64,000 nt of DNA, taken from Sphagnum magellanicum. Its lineage: Eukaryota > Streptophyta > Sphagnopsida > Sphagnales > Sphagnaceae. Shown piece by piece: positions 49,400 through 60,339 of this stretch. Each line of letters opens with the position of its first letter. Within the stretch, counting starts at the first letter, position 1. The notes under the pieces are model-generated. The model saw only the letters and a program-made list of their open reading frames with translations. It was not told where the DNA came from and did not search any database. The translations under genes were made by a program, and so were the position numbers. Where the stretch lies: positions 26,122,501 through 26,186,500 of the forward strand of contig CM038908.1 in the NCBI GenBank assembly GCA_021904315.1, read 5' to 3'.

Positions 49400-49915
49400 T
49401 TGTAGTCATATAATCAGGCTTTGCAGGCATGCAGAGAATATGGTAGGGTCTTATGTTCTGTTTCCAGGACAGGACTTTTGGGAAGGGTTTACGTTTTAGT
49501 GTTTGAAACTTGTTGCTCGAACGTTGTACAAAACGGTCCTCATCACTTCGTTTTGGAATTTGAGAGTTCTCTTCACAAATCTAGTCATATATTCAGGCTT
49601 TACATGCAGAATATGCGATGTCTAAGTATGTTCTGTTTCTTGTCCAGGACTTTAGGGTTAAGGGTTTAGGGCTTGAAGCTTGTTGCTTGAAAGTTTTATA
49701 AAACAGTCCTCATCACTTCGTTTTGGAATTTGAGAATTCTCTTTCACAAATCTAGTCATATAATCAGGCTTTACATGCAGAGAATATGTGAGGTCTAAGT
49801 GTGTTCTGTTTCTTGTCCAGGACTTTAGGGTTTAGGGTTTAGGGCTTGAAACTTGTTGCTTGAAAGTTGTACGAAGCAGTCCTCATCACTTCATTATCAA
49901 ATTGAGAATTCTCTT
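49400..49915 (+). repeat. Three ~175-bp tandem repeats
   Basis: The marker caggcttt(g/a)ca occurs at about 49,411, 49,593 and 49,767. Units share cctcatcacttc(g/a)tt, gttctgttt and gggcttgaa words. The third unit contains TTTAGGGTTTAGGGTTTAGGG (49,824-49,844). Confidence 0.8.
49824..49844 (+). repeat. Interstitial TTTAGGG telomere-type run (3 units)
   Basis: Three perfect TTTAGGG units, the common plant telomere repeat, inside the third ~175-bp repeat. The equivalent position in the second unit reads tttagggttaagggtttaggg. A related complementary run (aaaccctaaacc) is at ~50,079. This is an interstitial site, not a chromosome end. Confidence 0.85.
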
Positions 49916-51829
49916 GCCTCAAATCATGTGTCTGAGTGGATCTCGGGTTTGGTGATCCTAGCTCCAGGTTGCTGTCCTTGAGCCCCACATAGAAAAAGGA
50001 AAAAGATTCAGATAATTCCATACCATCATTTTTTAAGTGCAATCAGATTTGTGCATAGAAGTAGTAGGAGTGCACCCTAAAACCCTAAACCTTAAACCCT
50101 TCCCCAAAGGGTATGTATGCTGCAGAACCATGATCTGATTTGTCTTGATTGGAGTGCCTTTCTTTTACATTGACAAACAGCACTAATCTGTGTAATGTGT
50201 GCAGCAATTGTGCTAGAGGTTCTGACAATCTAGATGACTTGAATCTCTGCAGAAGGGCAGCATGGAGGCCACAGCAAGCGGTGCTTCCTATGGAAAAATT
50301 TGAACTGTGAACCCTCCCTATGCCCTTGTGAGTCCTGCTGTCCTTTTGTTAAAAAAAAAGCATGCTTCAAATTTGTGAAGAAACCTTTCTGGTAATGTGA
50401 TAAGGAGCTGAAATACTTGGGGTTTTTCTGGACTGGGTTTTGTGTGTAAGGGCAGGATGCATTGGAGTCACACATGAGCAAGCAGACAGTGGAAATTCAT
50501 TGGGGCAAACATCATAGGGCATACATTGATAACCTCAATAAGCAAATTGATGGCACAGATTCAGAAAGGAAAAACCTTGAAGAGCTTGTGAAGTTCTCCT
50601 ACAACAATGGGAATCCACAAAAAAATTTCATGGGATGAGTGTTAACCCCCTCCCCCACTATTGTTGTCAACAACATTATATATGTATTTTGTGAAAAATT
50701 AGGGCACCTTGAAAATAAATAATTATTAAAAATTATTGTCATTGTCATACATGATAATAGGTGGTTTAAAATAAGTGAATTAAGGTGCTTGAAATTAAAT
50801 TTTAGTTTATTTCAAAAACCCATTGTCATTAATGACAATAGGTACTTTAAAGATATCTAAAGTTTTCAATTTACCCATTATTGTTAACAACTCTAAATAA
50901 TCGTAATGGTAAATGCTTTCAACCTTAATAATTATACAAACATTATGCAAATGGAAAATAAAAATGTTTTATAACAACTATGTTCTAAATTTAAAATTAA
51001 TCAATTGAAAATTTTAATGAATGGAAGCATTAACTTTAAGGTTAATTACCCCAAAATATTTATATCTAAATTTAACAATCATAGCGGTAGATCTTAGAAA
51101 ACTTAATAATTATATAAACATATAAAAAAACCATAAAAAATACTTTTCTAGGAGTGAATGATGAATCAAAATTGAAACATAATGAAACAAGAAAATTGAA
51201 TGAATGAAATAAAAGTTTATTTTGTTACTTTTAAAGTGTGTTCTTTCCAATTTGGCCCAACTTGAAACCTTTTCCACTCACCTTCGGAAGAGATAAAATG
51301 AATCTTGTTGCAAATGTGTATGAAAATTTCCCCCCAAAATCCAACCTTAGATTGATTTCAATTAATATTAAAAATCATGCAAATATTCATAAATGTTTGA
51401 TGGTTCCTTAACTTTCAAATTATCAACCTATTGTTTAATTAAATAAATTCATCTTGCATTACATGGTTCAAATTGGAAACAAACATCATCATTAATTTTT
51501 TTCCTACATTTGCAATATTCGCATTTGGGGCTAATGGTTTATTGTCATCACAAGTTCAAATGTGATTAAAATAAATGTTAATGGGTTATTTGCAATACCC
51601 ACATTTTACATTATATTTTTTTGGATCAAAGTCCAAAATTTGCAAATGCATAGATAGGTATGATAATGGATGGGTAGGTAGGTTTTGCCAAGTAGATGTT
51701 TGTTAAGGAATGAAGTAGTATTGTCAATAAATATAAGTTTTGTCCAAAAAAAAGGTTTAACTAGGAAAAAATAAAGGTTCTAAATCTTGACAAGATGTTT
51801 AGGTTTAACTATGATGAAATAAAGGTTTT
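49916..51829. other. Non-coding stretch, no supportable gene
   Basis: Slightly GC-richer until ~50,640, where a plus-strand reading near 50,470-50,630 ([17 protein letters not shown], then a Lys/Glu-containing run) is open for ~55 codons. It resembles the N-terminal iron-binding helix of Fe superoxide dismutases ([13 protein letters not shown]), so it may be one stranded exon, but nothing else of that gene was found. The remainder is AT-rich with no motifs. Confidence 0.35.
50473..50636 (+). pseudogene. Possible single exon of a Fe superoxide dismutase-like gene
   Basis: The frame reads [18 protein letters not shown], then [21 protein letters not shown] and PQKNFMG-type sequence. In plant Fe-SODs, the N-terminal domain has [19 protein letters not shown], where the His of HWGKHH is a metal ligand. 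The segment is preceded by cacatgagcaag and ends in a stop after GTGATGAG-like sequence around 50,636; a donor-like ggatgagtgtt is close by. No flanking exons carrying the other ligands (DxWEH) were seen within the following kilobases, so a lone exon or fragment is most likely. Confidence 0.5.
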
Positions 51830-52035
51830 GCCAAGAGGTAAAGGTTTGACCACAATATTGTTTTTCAAGACATAAAAATTCAACTTGGAATTATAGAAGT
51901 TTTGTTGAAATTGAAGTTGATAGTATAAAAATTTAGTTAAAAAAATACAAATTCTTTGCCAAGAGGTAAAGGTTTAACCACAATCTTGTTTTTCAAGACA
52001 TAAAAATTCAACTTGGGATTATAAAAGTTGTTGTC
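51830..52035 (-). repeat. 128-bp-period duplication at the end of the gypsy relic
   Basis: The ~75-bp block starting gccaagaggtaaagg occurs at 51,830 and again at 51,958 with few differences. It abuts the last recognisable integrase-side sequence of the gypsy element. Confidence 0.7.
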
Positions 52036-52039
52036 CAAT

Positions 52040-52690
52040 AGGCTCATAATGTTGTTAAAAACATTAGTTTCCAATTAGTGTGATCACTGTGATTGGCATT
52101 AACAAGATTGGTTAGTAATTTTTTTAGGGTCTTGTTGGTGGATTTTGCTTAATCCATTCCCATGGGGATAATAAGTAGTCGACTTGTGGTGAGTAATAAA
52201 TTTTGCCACTAATATTTTAATAGTGTTATTCATGAAATGGCTACCCTGATCACTCACTAGGTGTGTGGGACATTCAAAATGTGTAATGATGTGTTCATAA
52301 ATAAATTTTGTCGTACTTCTTGCAATGTTATTTCATAATCGTTTTGTGTCAACCCATTTGGTAGTGTAATTTGTTACCACCAAAATGTATTGGTTTCTAA
52401 TGTATCTGGTCAAAGGTTTAATTGGTCCCATGAAATCAAAACACCATTTCATGAAGGGTTCAAAAGACATGACAAGATGCAAGGGACTCTTTCCCATGAC
52501 TTTCAAAGGCCTTAGGCATTCACATATTTCATAGGTTTGGCACATTTTTGCTCTGGCTTTTTGCATGGTGGGCCACCAGTAACTTGCAACTCATAGTTTT
52601 TTGACAATTGTTTGAATCCAGTAATGTCCTCCAACATGTCCTTCATGCATTTCCATCATCACCTTCTTGACTTGTTCATGGTCCAAACAC
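52040..52690 (-). pseudogene. Gypsy integrase remnant
   Basis: Motifs in order on the minus strand: HEGHVGGHYW (zinc-binding His pair, ~52,621-52,650); MCQTYEIC (second half of the HHCC finger, one Cys replaced by Tyr); [10 protein letters not shown] (first catalytic Asp); then a Thr-Asn-Tyr-Thr-Thr-Lys-Trp block, CPTHLVSDQGSHF (second Asp) and TTYYPHGNG. The expected catalytic Glu after the last motif is missing. Frameshifts lie near 52,230-52,330. Confidence 0.85.
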
Positions 52691-52886
52691 TAATGTAAGA
52701 CTCCATCTGGCCCTAGTTTATAAAGAATTCCGTCTTTCAAAGTATAAGGCATGGTTTTAATAGTAATTCGTTTACATTCTTCATTTGGAATATCTTCTTC
52801 AAAATACCCTTGTTCTAGGTATTTTCTAACTTATGCATACCAATCCATATCAATAGTAAACAAGCCGACGTCTGGCAACTGGTCTT

Positions 52887-53308
52887 CTACCCCTATTGCC
52901 AACTTTCCATGGGTAATTTGAGAGAGATGATTAGGTACAAATTGTACACCTCTTAGCTTGTAAATTACCCTGAAATCAAATTCTTGCAAGAGTAACAATC
53001 ATTTGGCAATCCAACTAGTAACTATAGGTTTGTTTACTAGGTGTAACAAAGCTTGATGATTCATAAAGAAAATAAAAGCATTTCCCAATAAGTAGTATTC
53101 TACCCCTGTTGCCAACTTTCCATGGGTAATCTAAAAGAGATGATCAGGTACAAAATGTACATGACTCAGCTTATAAATTACCCTGAAATCAAATTCTTGC
53201 AAGAGTACCAACCATTTGGCAATCCAACTAATAACTATAGGTTTGTTTACTACATGTCAAAAAGTTTGATGACCCACAAAGAAAATAAAAGTATTTCCCA
53301 ATAAGTAG
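52887..53308 (-). repeat. 213-bp tandem duplication inside the gypsy RNase H region
   Basis: Sequence from ctacccctattgccaac (52,887) to aagtagtattc is repeated from 53,100 with moderate divergence. The duplicated stretch covers the RNase H/integrase connector (FDF, ITHGKL and related words on the minus strand). It is old, as the two copies differ at many positions. Confidence 0.85.
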
Positions 53309-53480
53309 TGACAAAACTTTTTGACAACATAAATCATAGTTAACACCTCTTTCTTAGTTGTGGTATAGTTTTTCTCAACATTATTCATTAATTGGCTTGC
53401 ATAATAAATGGGGTGATCAATAGTATTGTTGAAATTTTGTGCTAGCATTGAAACATCATGGACGACTTCATCCATTCCAA
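53257..53480 (-). pseudogene. Gypsy RNase H remnant
   Basis: The minus strand reads HPIYYASQLMNNVEKNYTTT, then KEVLTMIYVVKKFCHYLLGN. This is the characteristic start of the plant gypsy RNase H domain (PIxYASR...E.NYTTTE.E.LA...A..KFRHYLLG). Confidence 0.88.
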
Positions 53481-53597
53481 AGTTTTTTCACTGGATTCTG
53501 TCTAATTGAATGGTTCATCCTTTTTAAGTAGTTTGCACATAGGTCCCACCTTGCTAGTGAAGTCCTAGAAGTATTTTCAATAAAACCCGGCTGCACC

Positions 53598-54242
53598 CTA
53601 AAATGGTTTGACTTTAGTAACATTTGTTAGTTTCAGTATGCTAGTAATTACAGTGATTTTCCTTGGGTCCACTAATAACCCCTCTTTGCACACAATGTGT
53701 CCTAACAATATTCTTGAGTTCACATAGAACATATATTTCTCAAGATTGAGATTTATTCCATTCACCCAGCATATATTCATGTAAACATTTTTGTACTTGG
53801 ATCAAATGGGCATTATTTTACCAAAAACATTAAATTCATCGAAGAAAACTTGCATAAAATCGTTGAAGTATTTGTTGAATGCTTTTGTGACAACCTTTTG
53901 AAATGTTGCAAGTGCATTACATAAATCAAATGGCATGACATTGTATGCATAGGCTTTTCATTCTAAAATGAAAGCTATTTTTTCTTGATTTTTTTCTCCC
54001 ATCTTTACTTGGTTATACCCACTATATCCATCCATCAATGACTACATATCATGTTTAGCAATTGAGTCTAAAAACGGAAAAGGAAATGGGTCTTTCCTAG
54101 TTTATGCGTTTAATTTGCGATAATATGCACAAATTTTTAATTTCCCATTTTTCTTTGGAACAATGACTAGTGGTGATAACCATTGCATCATCTCAATTGG
54201 ATATATGAATCTTGCATCCAAAAGCTTGTTTAAATCTTCCTT
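53598..54242 (-). pseudogene. Gypsy reverse transcriptase remnant, C-terminal part
   Basis: Motifs: EDLNKLLDARFIYPIE, SPLVIVPKKNGKLKIC, MDGYSGYNQVKM, MPFDLCNALATFQ and LLGHIVCKEGLLVDPRKI. The catalytic FLDDFNVYG-type motif reads FFDEFNVFG (53,832-53,846 for FFDEF), so the second Asp is Glu. In-frame stops are present. Confidence 0.88.
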
Positions 54243-54928
54243 CACTAGAAGAAAACAAGGTTTTTTTTACTAGAAAAATTAGTGAAAAGATACCCCAAAT
54301 GGCCACTATCGGACTTGACCAAGGTGTCATCTTGGACAAGTTGTTTTAGACCTAACCATTTTGACTAAGTCTTTTTGGTGGTCTTTCTAGTTGGGTTTTT
54401 TACTAGATTTTTTGATTAGTCAACAATATTTTGACAACAATTTTATATGATTAACTTTTTAATAATTATATATTATATATAATATAACATATATATCATC
54501 ATATATATTTATCTATCAATTAATAAGTTTAGCTACCTACATTACTTAATAATTAATGTACAAAATAAAATAAAATAATTTACCTACATGCTTAAGGGAT
54601 CTAGGCTAACTATCTAAACCATGTAAAGTCAAGGTATCCTAAGTAGTTAATATTGTATATGTGAGGATTTAAACTCCTCACCTCCATCTTGGGGAGTTCA
54701 ATCCTTACCATTGGATTACCACTTCAAAAGTTGAAAACTTTTGTCAACATATTGTAATAAACTTGATTGAATTTTTTTGTTTTGATGTACATATTGTAAC
54801 ATTCATCAATGAACTTCAATATTTTTGTTTCATGGCCTAAACCTTTAGTCTAAATGACCATTCCCTTTGGTTAATGTGAACATTTTAATCAAGTTGGACC
54901 TTTTGAAAAGTCATATTTTCTTGTAGTG
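54243..54928. mobile_element. CACTA-type insertion in the gypsy RT gene (686 bp)
   Basis: The left terminus CACTAGAAGAAAACAA and the reverse complement of the right terminus CACTACAAGAAAATAT match at 13 of 16 positions and agree with known plant CACTA (En/Spm) ends. It splits the RT between the ...ANLIKQRH and KEDLNKLL blocks. About 11 codons of the gypsy frame are missing at the site and no 3-bp duplication is seen, so flanking bases were lost. It carries a tRNA-like module (54,661-54,720) and no transposase. Confidence 0.7.
54661..54720 (-). repeat. tRNA-like module 3
   Basis: The minus strand reads TAATCCAATGGTAAGGATTG, then about 25 nt later GGAGTTTAAATCCTC, approximating A and B boxes. 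It shares ccaatggtaagga-type sequence with module 2 at 41,786-41,840, and like module 2 it lies in a CACTA-type element. Confidence 0.4.
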
Positions 54929-54939
54929 AATGTCGTTGT

Positions 54940-55080
54940 TTAATAAGATTGGCATCTACAATTAGCTCAATTTTATGTTCACAAATTTAGTATGGCATTC
55001 CTTTTATTTCTTTATAACTCCAAGCAAAAACATCTTTGTAATCTTGTAGCAATGTTTCAATCCCCTTTTCAAAATGAAAC
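54940..55080 (-). pseudogene. Gypsy reverse transcriptase remnant, N-terminal part
   Basis: The minus strand reads LLQDYKDVFAWSYKEIKGMP, then ICEHKIELIVDANLIKQRH. This matches the plant gypsy RT entry region (YKDVFAWSY.EM.GI....EH.I). It is separated from the rest of RT by the CACTA-type insertion. Confidence 0.85.
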
Positions 55081-55519
55081 GGTAAAACAAAATTAATAAA
55101 AACCATCTTAAGATTTTCCAAACTTCCCAAATTAAGTTGAGTCAACTACTTTTCCTTTATTAAAGCCCATCCAACTATTGGTTTATTTTTAATGATAATG
55201 TTTACTACTTCATCCAAAATGAGAGCTTCTTTTGGTTCACACCTATAAAAATGTTTTGGGTAATTAATTTCATCTTCAAGTTATAAAAACCCATAGAATA
55301 CATCAAGTAAAAATGATAATTCAACAGGTTCACCACTTATCCTATTGGCCATAAATTAGGAACTACTTCATATAATTTTTCTTCATTTTGATTGGTTAAT
55401 CCATCTTCCCAATCATATCCATCATCAAGATGTTTGGGTTATTGTGTTGGACTTAACTTAACACGTTTAATGGTGCTTAAAATTACCTCCCTTCCTTTTG
55501 AGGTGATGGTGAGGGTATT

Positions 55520-55830
55520 ATTTCCCCAATCATGATGAACCCTTGTTTGCTTGAGCCATGGTCTACCCAACAACATGGGATAAGTTTTATGTCCTTATTC
55601 CATGTTCAACACTATCATAAAAAATTTGTGTGAGCATCCTACCAAATCAATTTTCAAATTCTAAATTAATCTCACCAGTTGTACCTTGTGTTGGTTAGCC
55701 ATCCAAACCATGAAAAAAATTAATTAAAGCTTTCTTAAGCCAAGCTTCTTCTTCAATCCATTTGAGATGATGTTTACACCTAACCCTCTATCTAATAACA
55801 CATGTCTCATTGCTGATTTCCCTATTCTTA
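55520..55830 (-). pseudogene. Gypsy protease remnant
   Basis: HVLLDRGLGVNIIS (near 55,765-55,803) corresponds to the LLDGGSGVNII-type aspartic protease active site of this gypsy group, with the residues after Asp altered. MLLGRPWLKQTRVHHDWGNN (55,520-55,580) is the conserved C-terminal protease block. Confidence 0.75.
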
Positions 55831-56884
55831 CTTAGACCATTGGCATGGCTTGATCAAAATCTTCTGCAATGGACATAGTGACTTTGCATGCATCAACAAT
55901 CTTTTAACCTATTGTCTTCTTCAAAGACACTTCAAGAATTCTTTGAAGTTGTGGGCAAAGCTAAAGCAATTTCCCCAATTTTTATTTTTAAATCCATAAC
56001 AACTTCCTTCAATTCATGTTGACCATTTTCGACTTGCTTGCAAATTGATTTACCCATTACTAGCCCCTTTTGAAGTCCAACTCAATTGACATGGGGTTGC
56101 TTTTGCATGTGGTTCCGGTTTGTTCACTTATAACCATTGTGTTTTTCCCGGCTTGAATATCCTTACTAGCCAATTTGTCTATATAAAAAAATTCATTCCT
56201 TAGAATTGCCATTGCCATGGGAACATCATCTTTTGCTTGAATCAATTCTAATTCTTGAAGCTTAATGCACTTTCTTTTCTTTATCCCACTTGATTCATTG
56301 TCCATGAGTGGGGCTCAAATCAATTTCTTCATGATCAGCTTTACGTAACAAAGTTTTTCTACCACGAGTCATTACACATACATCAATTAATGGTTGGTCC
56401 CATTTAACCATAGCTACATTCACACCCACCTTGGGTTTTGCATTACCTATTTCTTCTTCACAAGCACGTTTCCACACATGACAATCCTTCCTCAAATGCC
56501 CTTCTTTTTACAACAAAAACATTAGCAAATTTCCATTTCCTTGGAAATTATGGTTCTAAATGAACCCTTGCTAATTGTACCCATCACCACAACCTCCATT
56601 ACTCTACCATCCTTGACCACCATTGTTTCTCCATCCTCTTCTGGACCATTGTTTTGCCATCTTTGGCCTCCCATCTTCTAGTAATAATATTGACCCCCAT
56701 ACTATCCTTAGTAATTGGGTCTTCCATAATTGTTTTATGGTGGTTGTACTCATTTTGTTGTAGCTTGCACAACATTTATTGGTACATTTTGTCTTGGACA
56801 TCATCCCCTTGTGTTTTTCTTTGGACACTAATTTATATCATGATCATCACTCTTGCATACCTAACATAATTTTTGTAGTGACTT

Positions 56885-57600
56885 GCACTCTTTGGTGTAA
56901 TGCCCTTCATTGTAGCAATTGGTACAATAAACACCTCACCTAACAACATCTAATTGAGTTTTCTCATCTTCTCGTTTTGATCGTTGATGACCATTGTCAT
57001 TTGATTCTTTAGTCGACTCCTCACTTTCAAATTCGTCTCGTTTTTTAGCAAATTTCCTTTTGGTTGCAAGCAACTCCTACTCCACCATCTTGGTTGAATT
57101 AGCCATCTCTATAATCATTGCCCTTGTCATACTCAGAATTGCCATTCTTAATTTCCAATGTAGCCCTTTTTTAAACATTTCCCGTAAATACGCATTTGCT
57201 AATCTATGTTGAATAACTACACATAAGTGTAAAAGTTTGTTGTGGTAATCTTCCATTGATTCATGCTTCTTTTGCTTAATATTCCTTAGAGCTATAATAC
57301 TTTGTTTTCGTTATGAACCATGTTAAATTGTTCCACAAATGTTTGCTAAGTAACCGTCCACATTACTTTTGGGTTGGCCATGTCATATTAAACAAACCAA
57401 CCTATTGCTTGTCTTCTTAGAGCGTTTGGAAAGTATTGGAGTTTGGAGACATATATATTTTCACCATATAGATACATACATGTGTTAATTGTTTAACATG
57501 TGTCATTCGGTCATCTCCATCATGATATTTGGGTAATGGGACTTTTAGAGCATTGGCCACTAGTGCAACCATTGCTACTACTAAAACTAGTTGAATCATT
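56885..57600 (-). pseudogene. Gypsy gag remnant with CCHC zinc knuckle
   Basis: The minus strand starts with NALKVPLPKYHDGDDRMTHV (near 57,500-57,560). It then has a capsid-like helix block (RNIKQKKHESMEDYHNKLLH, 57,220-57,290) and a CCHC knuckle CTNCYNEGHYTKEC at 56,885-56,926. The last is a clear CX2CX4HX4C nucleic-acid-binding motif. Stops and frame changes occur throughout. Confidence 0.85.
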
Positions 57601-57970
57601 TTTTGGCTTAAAGGATTTTTCGGCTAAAGTAATGGGGGTATCACAAACAAATATGAAGGAAAGAAAATCCGTCTAGTGGGTAAAGGTAGTGACTATGTTG
57701 ACTCCCTTAGTATATTTTTTGGAAATCATCTAACAATTCTCCTTCAACATTGCTATTAACTAATGGTTCCAAATCCAAGAATGTTAATTTCCATGTCATA
57801 AATGGAATAGGTATTTTAGTTGTCGTCCATGGTTCTTGATCAGTTGTCCATTTGTTACTTGAGGAAGACCCATGTATGCCAATAATCTTGAGTTATAAAA
57901 TTTGCTCGATTTTGTCCCCTTCTAACAAAATTGTACCTTCTTCACTTGGTGATTGGTTTTGTCCTATAGT

Positions 57971-58705
57971 GGCATCCACTGTGGCATGTGTTGTTGTTAC
58001 AACCAGTACCTTTGTGGTTGGCCTTAATTGCTCCTAACCTATGTTGGAAAGAGTTATATTACTTGCCTTCCATAGCTTCCATGGTTCTACACAATATTCT
58101 TATCTAGTAAATCATGAATTACTTTTCATTGTGTTCTTTTTGCATCTTGCAATAAGTCACTTCCACTTTTTCTTTTGCCTTCTCCAACATGAGCCTTACA
58201 TTGGATCTTTGACCACCACTTTGATCATTGCTATCTTGGGTACACTCGTGGTAGAAATAAAGATGTAAAAGACTTCTCAATCCGCTCTTGGTGATGTCAA
58301 TACTCAAAGTTGCCTCCTTGTTTCATTACATAATCACCATACAAACTTGTTTGCGCCCATAGTGTATCGCATGGCATCCACTTTTCAATTAGTGCAATGT
58401 TTGGTTGGATGAATTCCCGACCATCAAACACAACAACTACATGATGCATAGCTACAACATGTCGTTCTATTGGTACTAATGTTAGAAGGCATGCCAATAC
58501 AAGCAACCAACGTTGAAACTTGGTTAGTTCAATCATATTTATAATCAGTGTGGCATGTTGGATACACTATACCTTGGTATCGCCTTGTAATATTTCCAAA
58601 AATAATTCTTGGACAGATGCAAATAAACTTTCAAATTTGTGCAAACTCATTTTAATCGTTTGGTTTGTCCAATGGGTGTAAACAAGATAAGACCTGCCTG
58701 CTTGG
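57971..58705. other. Spacer between gypsy gag and duplication unit 3
   Basis: It may hold the 5' leader or LTR of the gypsy element, but no repeat partner was found. A 79-codon minus frame at 58,297-58,536 with a hydrophobic N-terminus matches nothing I recognise. Confidence 0.35.
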
Positions 58706-60339
58706 AAAGTGGAGAATTTCTAGTTAATAGCATTATATGTAACCAATAAAATATGCAAAACATATATTTAGATATATATGCATGTAAATTGCAATTCACT
58801 TAATATTACAAGTAATGTATTAACAGATGGACCTATTTAACTAAATTCCTAAGATGACAATATACTTGGAATTTTTGAATTACAATTCATGGATGTGAAA
58901 AATCGATACTTTTTAGTCATGTGAATACTAAGTGTGGATTTGTAAAGCATGTTGACAATATTTTTAAAAGAACATTAATACAAGATCTTATTAAACTTTT
59001 TAAAAACATGTTAATGTCACATTCGACACATTCAGATATTTCTAAAATTCAATGTTAAAATGTTTCACATGCCTTCTAGCTTACAAAGTTGACAATTTCA
59101 GTTTTTTGCATTGTTGAGATTACTTTTTGTAGAATACTTTTCCATGTTTGGGCTTAATAAGCAGTACTTTTTATCTCAGGTTGAGCAACTGTGAATAAGC
59201 CCCTCAACTAAGTTGTTTTCTAGATTTATCACATGTGTAGATGGTTTTATATATAGTGCAAACCTGTGCCAAGGTCCCAAGGTTCAACATTAAAATTAGT
59301 ACCAAGCCTATGAGTCTAGCACAATTGAAAACTTGCCTAATATATTATTCAAATTCAACAGAGCTAATACTTGAAAAGCTCACGAATGTTTGATAACTCA
59401 ATGTTAGCAAGCTTCACATCACTTGGATAAAATTACATGTAAGACAAAAACCATCAACATGAAGATTGTTGAGGCAAGGATAAGAGATCTCATGTATCCA
59501 ACCTTTTTTTTTTATTGGCATCATTTTGCCAAAAAACCAAATGAAAACTCAAAAATTCAAAAATGAAGAGCTTTTCCAAAGTGAGAGAAAAAAGAAAAAA
59601 GTAGCCAGATTTTTACATTTGGTTTTCAGTATGTAGGCAGAAAGGGTGATTCAAGATTTGTGCTTCATATCAAGTATATAGCCAGATTTGATAAGTAATC
59701 TTCCTAGATGATGATTGTCACTTTTTCTACAGCTTCCAATGGATGTTTTCAGAAATATAGAGAATAAGCGACAGAATATCTCCCATTTCCTTTTTTTAAA
59801 ACCCAAATTCGCAAAAACATAAACGCTGTTTATTAATTTAAAAATACTATTAATTTGTGCATCCAGATTTTATACATATAAGTAATGTCCAAGCGAATTT
59901 AGGAATACATGAAAACACAATTTAGCACACCAAAAAAACAAAGAATTGTCCCATATAATAGATTTCAAAAATATCCTGGACCACACAAGAATCTATTCCT
60001 ATTAATATTAATATATAACTGAACTAGATATTAATCAGGATGTTTAATATAATCCCACGCCAAAGTTAAATGTAAATCTGTCACCATATGGAACTCTACT
60101 AAGTTATGATCCTTGAACTACATCAAACCATGTAATTACATTATTTTAATCACACATGCAAGGAGAATCTATTCAAATGATCTAGATGATTAATTACATG
60201 ATCAGGATCATATCTAAAACACCACGCCAAAGCCAAAGTTGACTGTAAAAATCTGTGATCAAATGAAGCAATACCTAATTCAGTTTGTAGTCTTAAATTA
60301 GACTCTTTGATGCAGAGCTTGGAATAATTTGCAGTCTAG

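Larger units (their letters stand above)
52010..57970 (-). mobile_element. Degenerate Ty3/gypsy retrotransposon (gag-pro-RT-RNaseH-IN)
   Basis: The minus strand carries, in the order expected for Ty3/gypsy elements, gag, zinc knuckle, protease, reverse transcriptase, RNase H and integrase. All are broken by stops, frameshifts and substitutions at catalytic positions. No LTR pair was identified, so the ends are approximate. A CACTA-type element is inserted in the RT region. The D-unit duplication begins ~0.7 kb beyond the gag side. Confidence 0.85.

Noticed and set aside
54661-54720. Functional tRNA gene
   Set aside because: A- and B-box-like words are present, but acceptor and anticodon stems do not pair, so it is tRNA-like at most.
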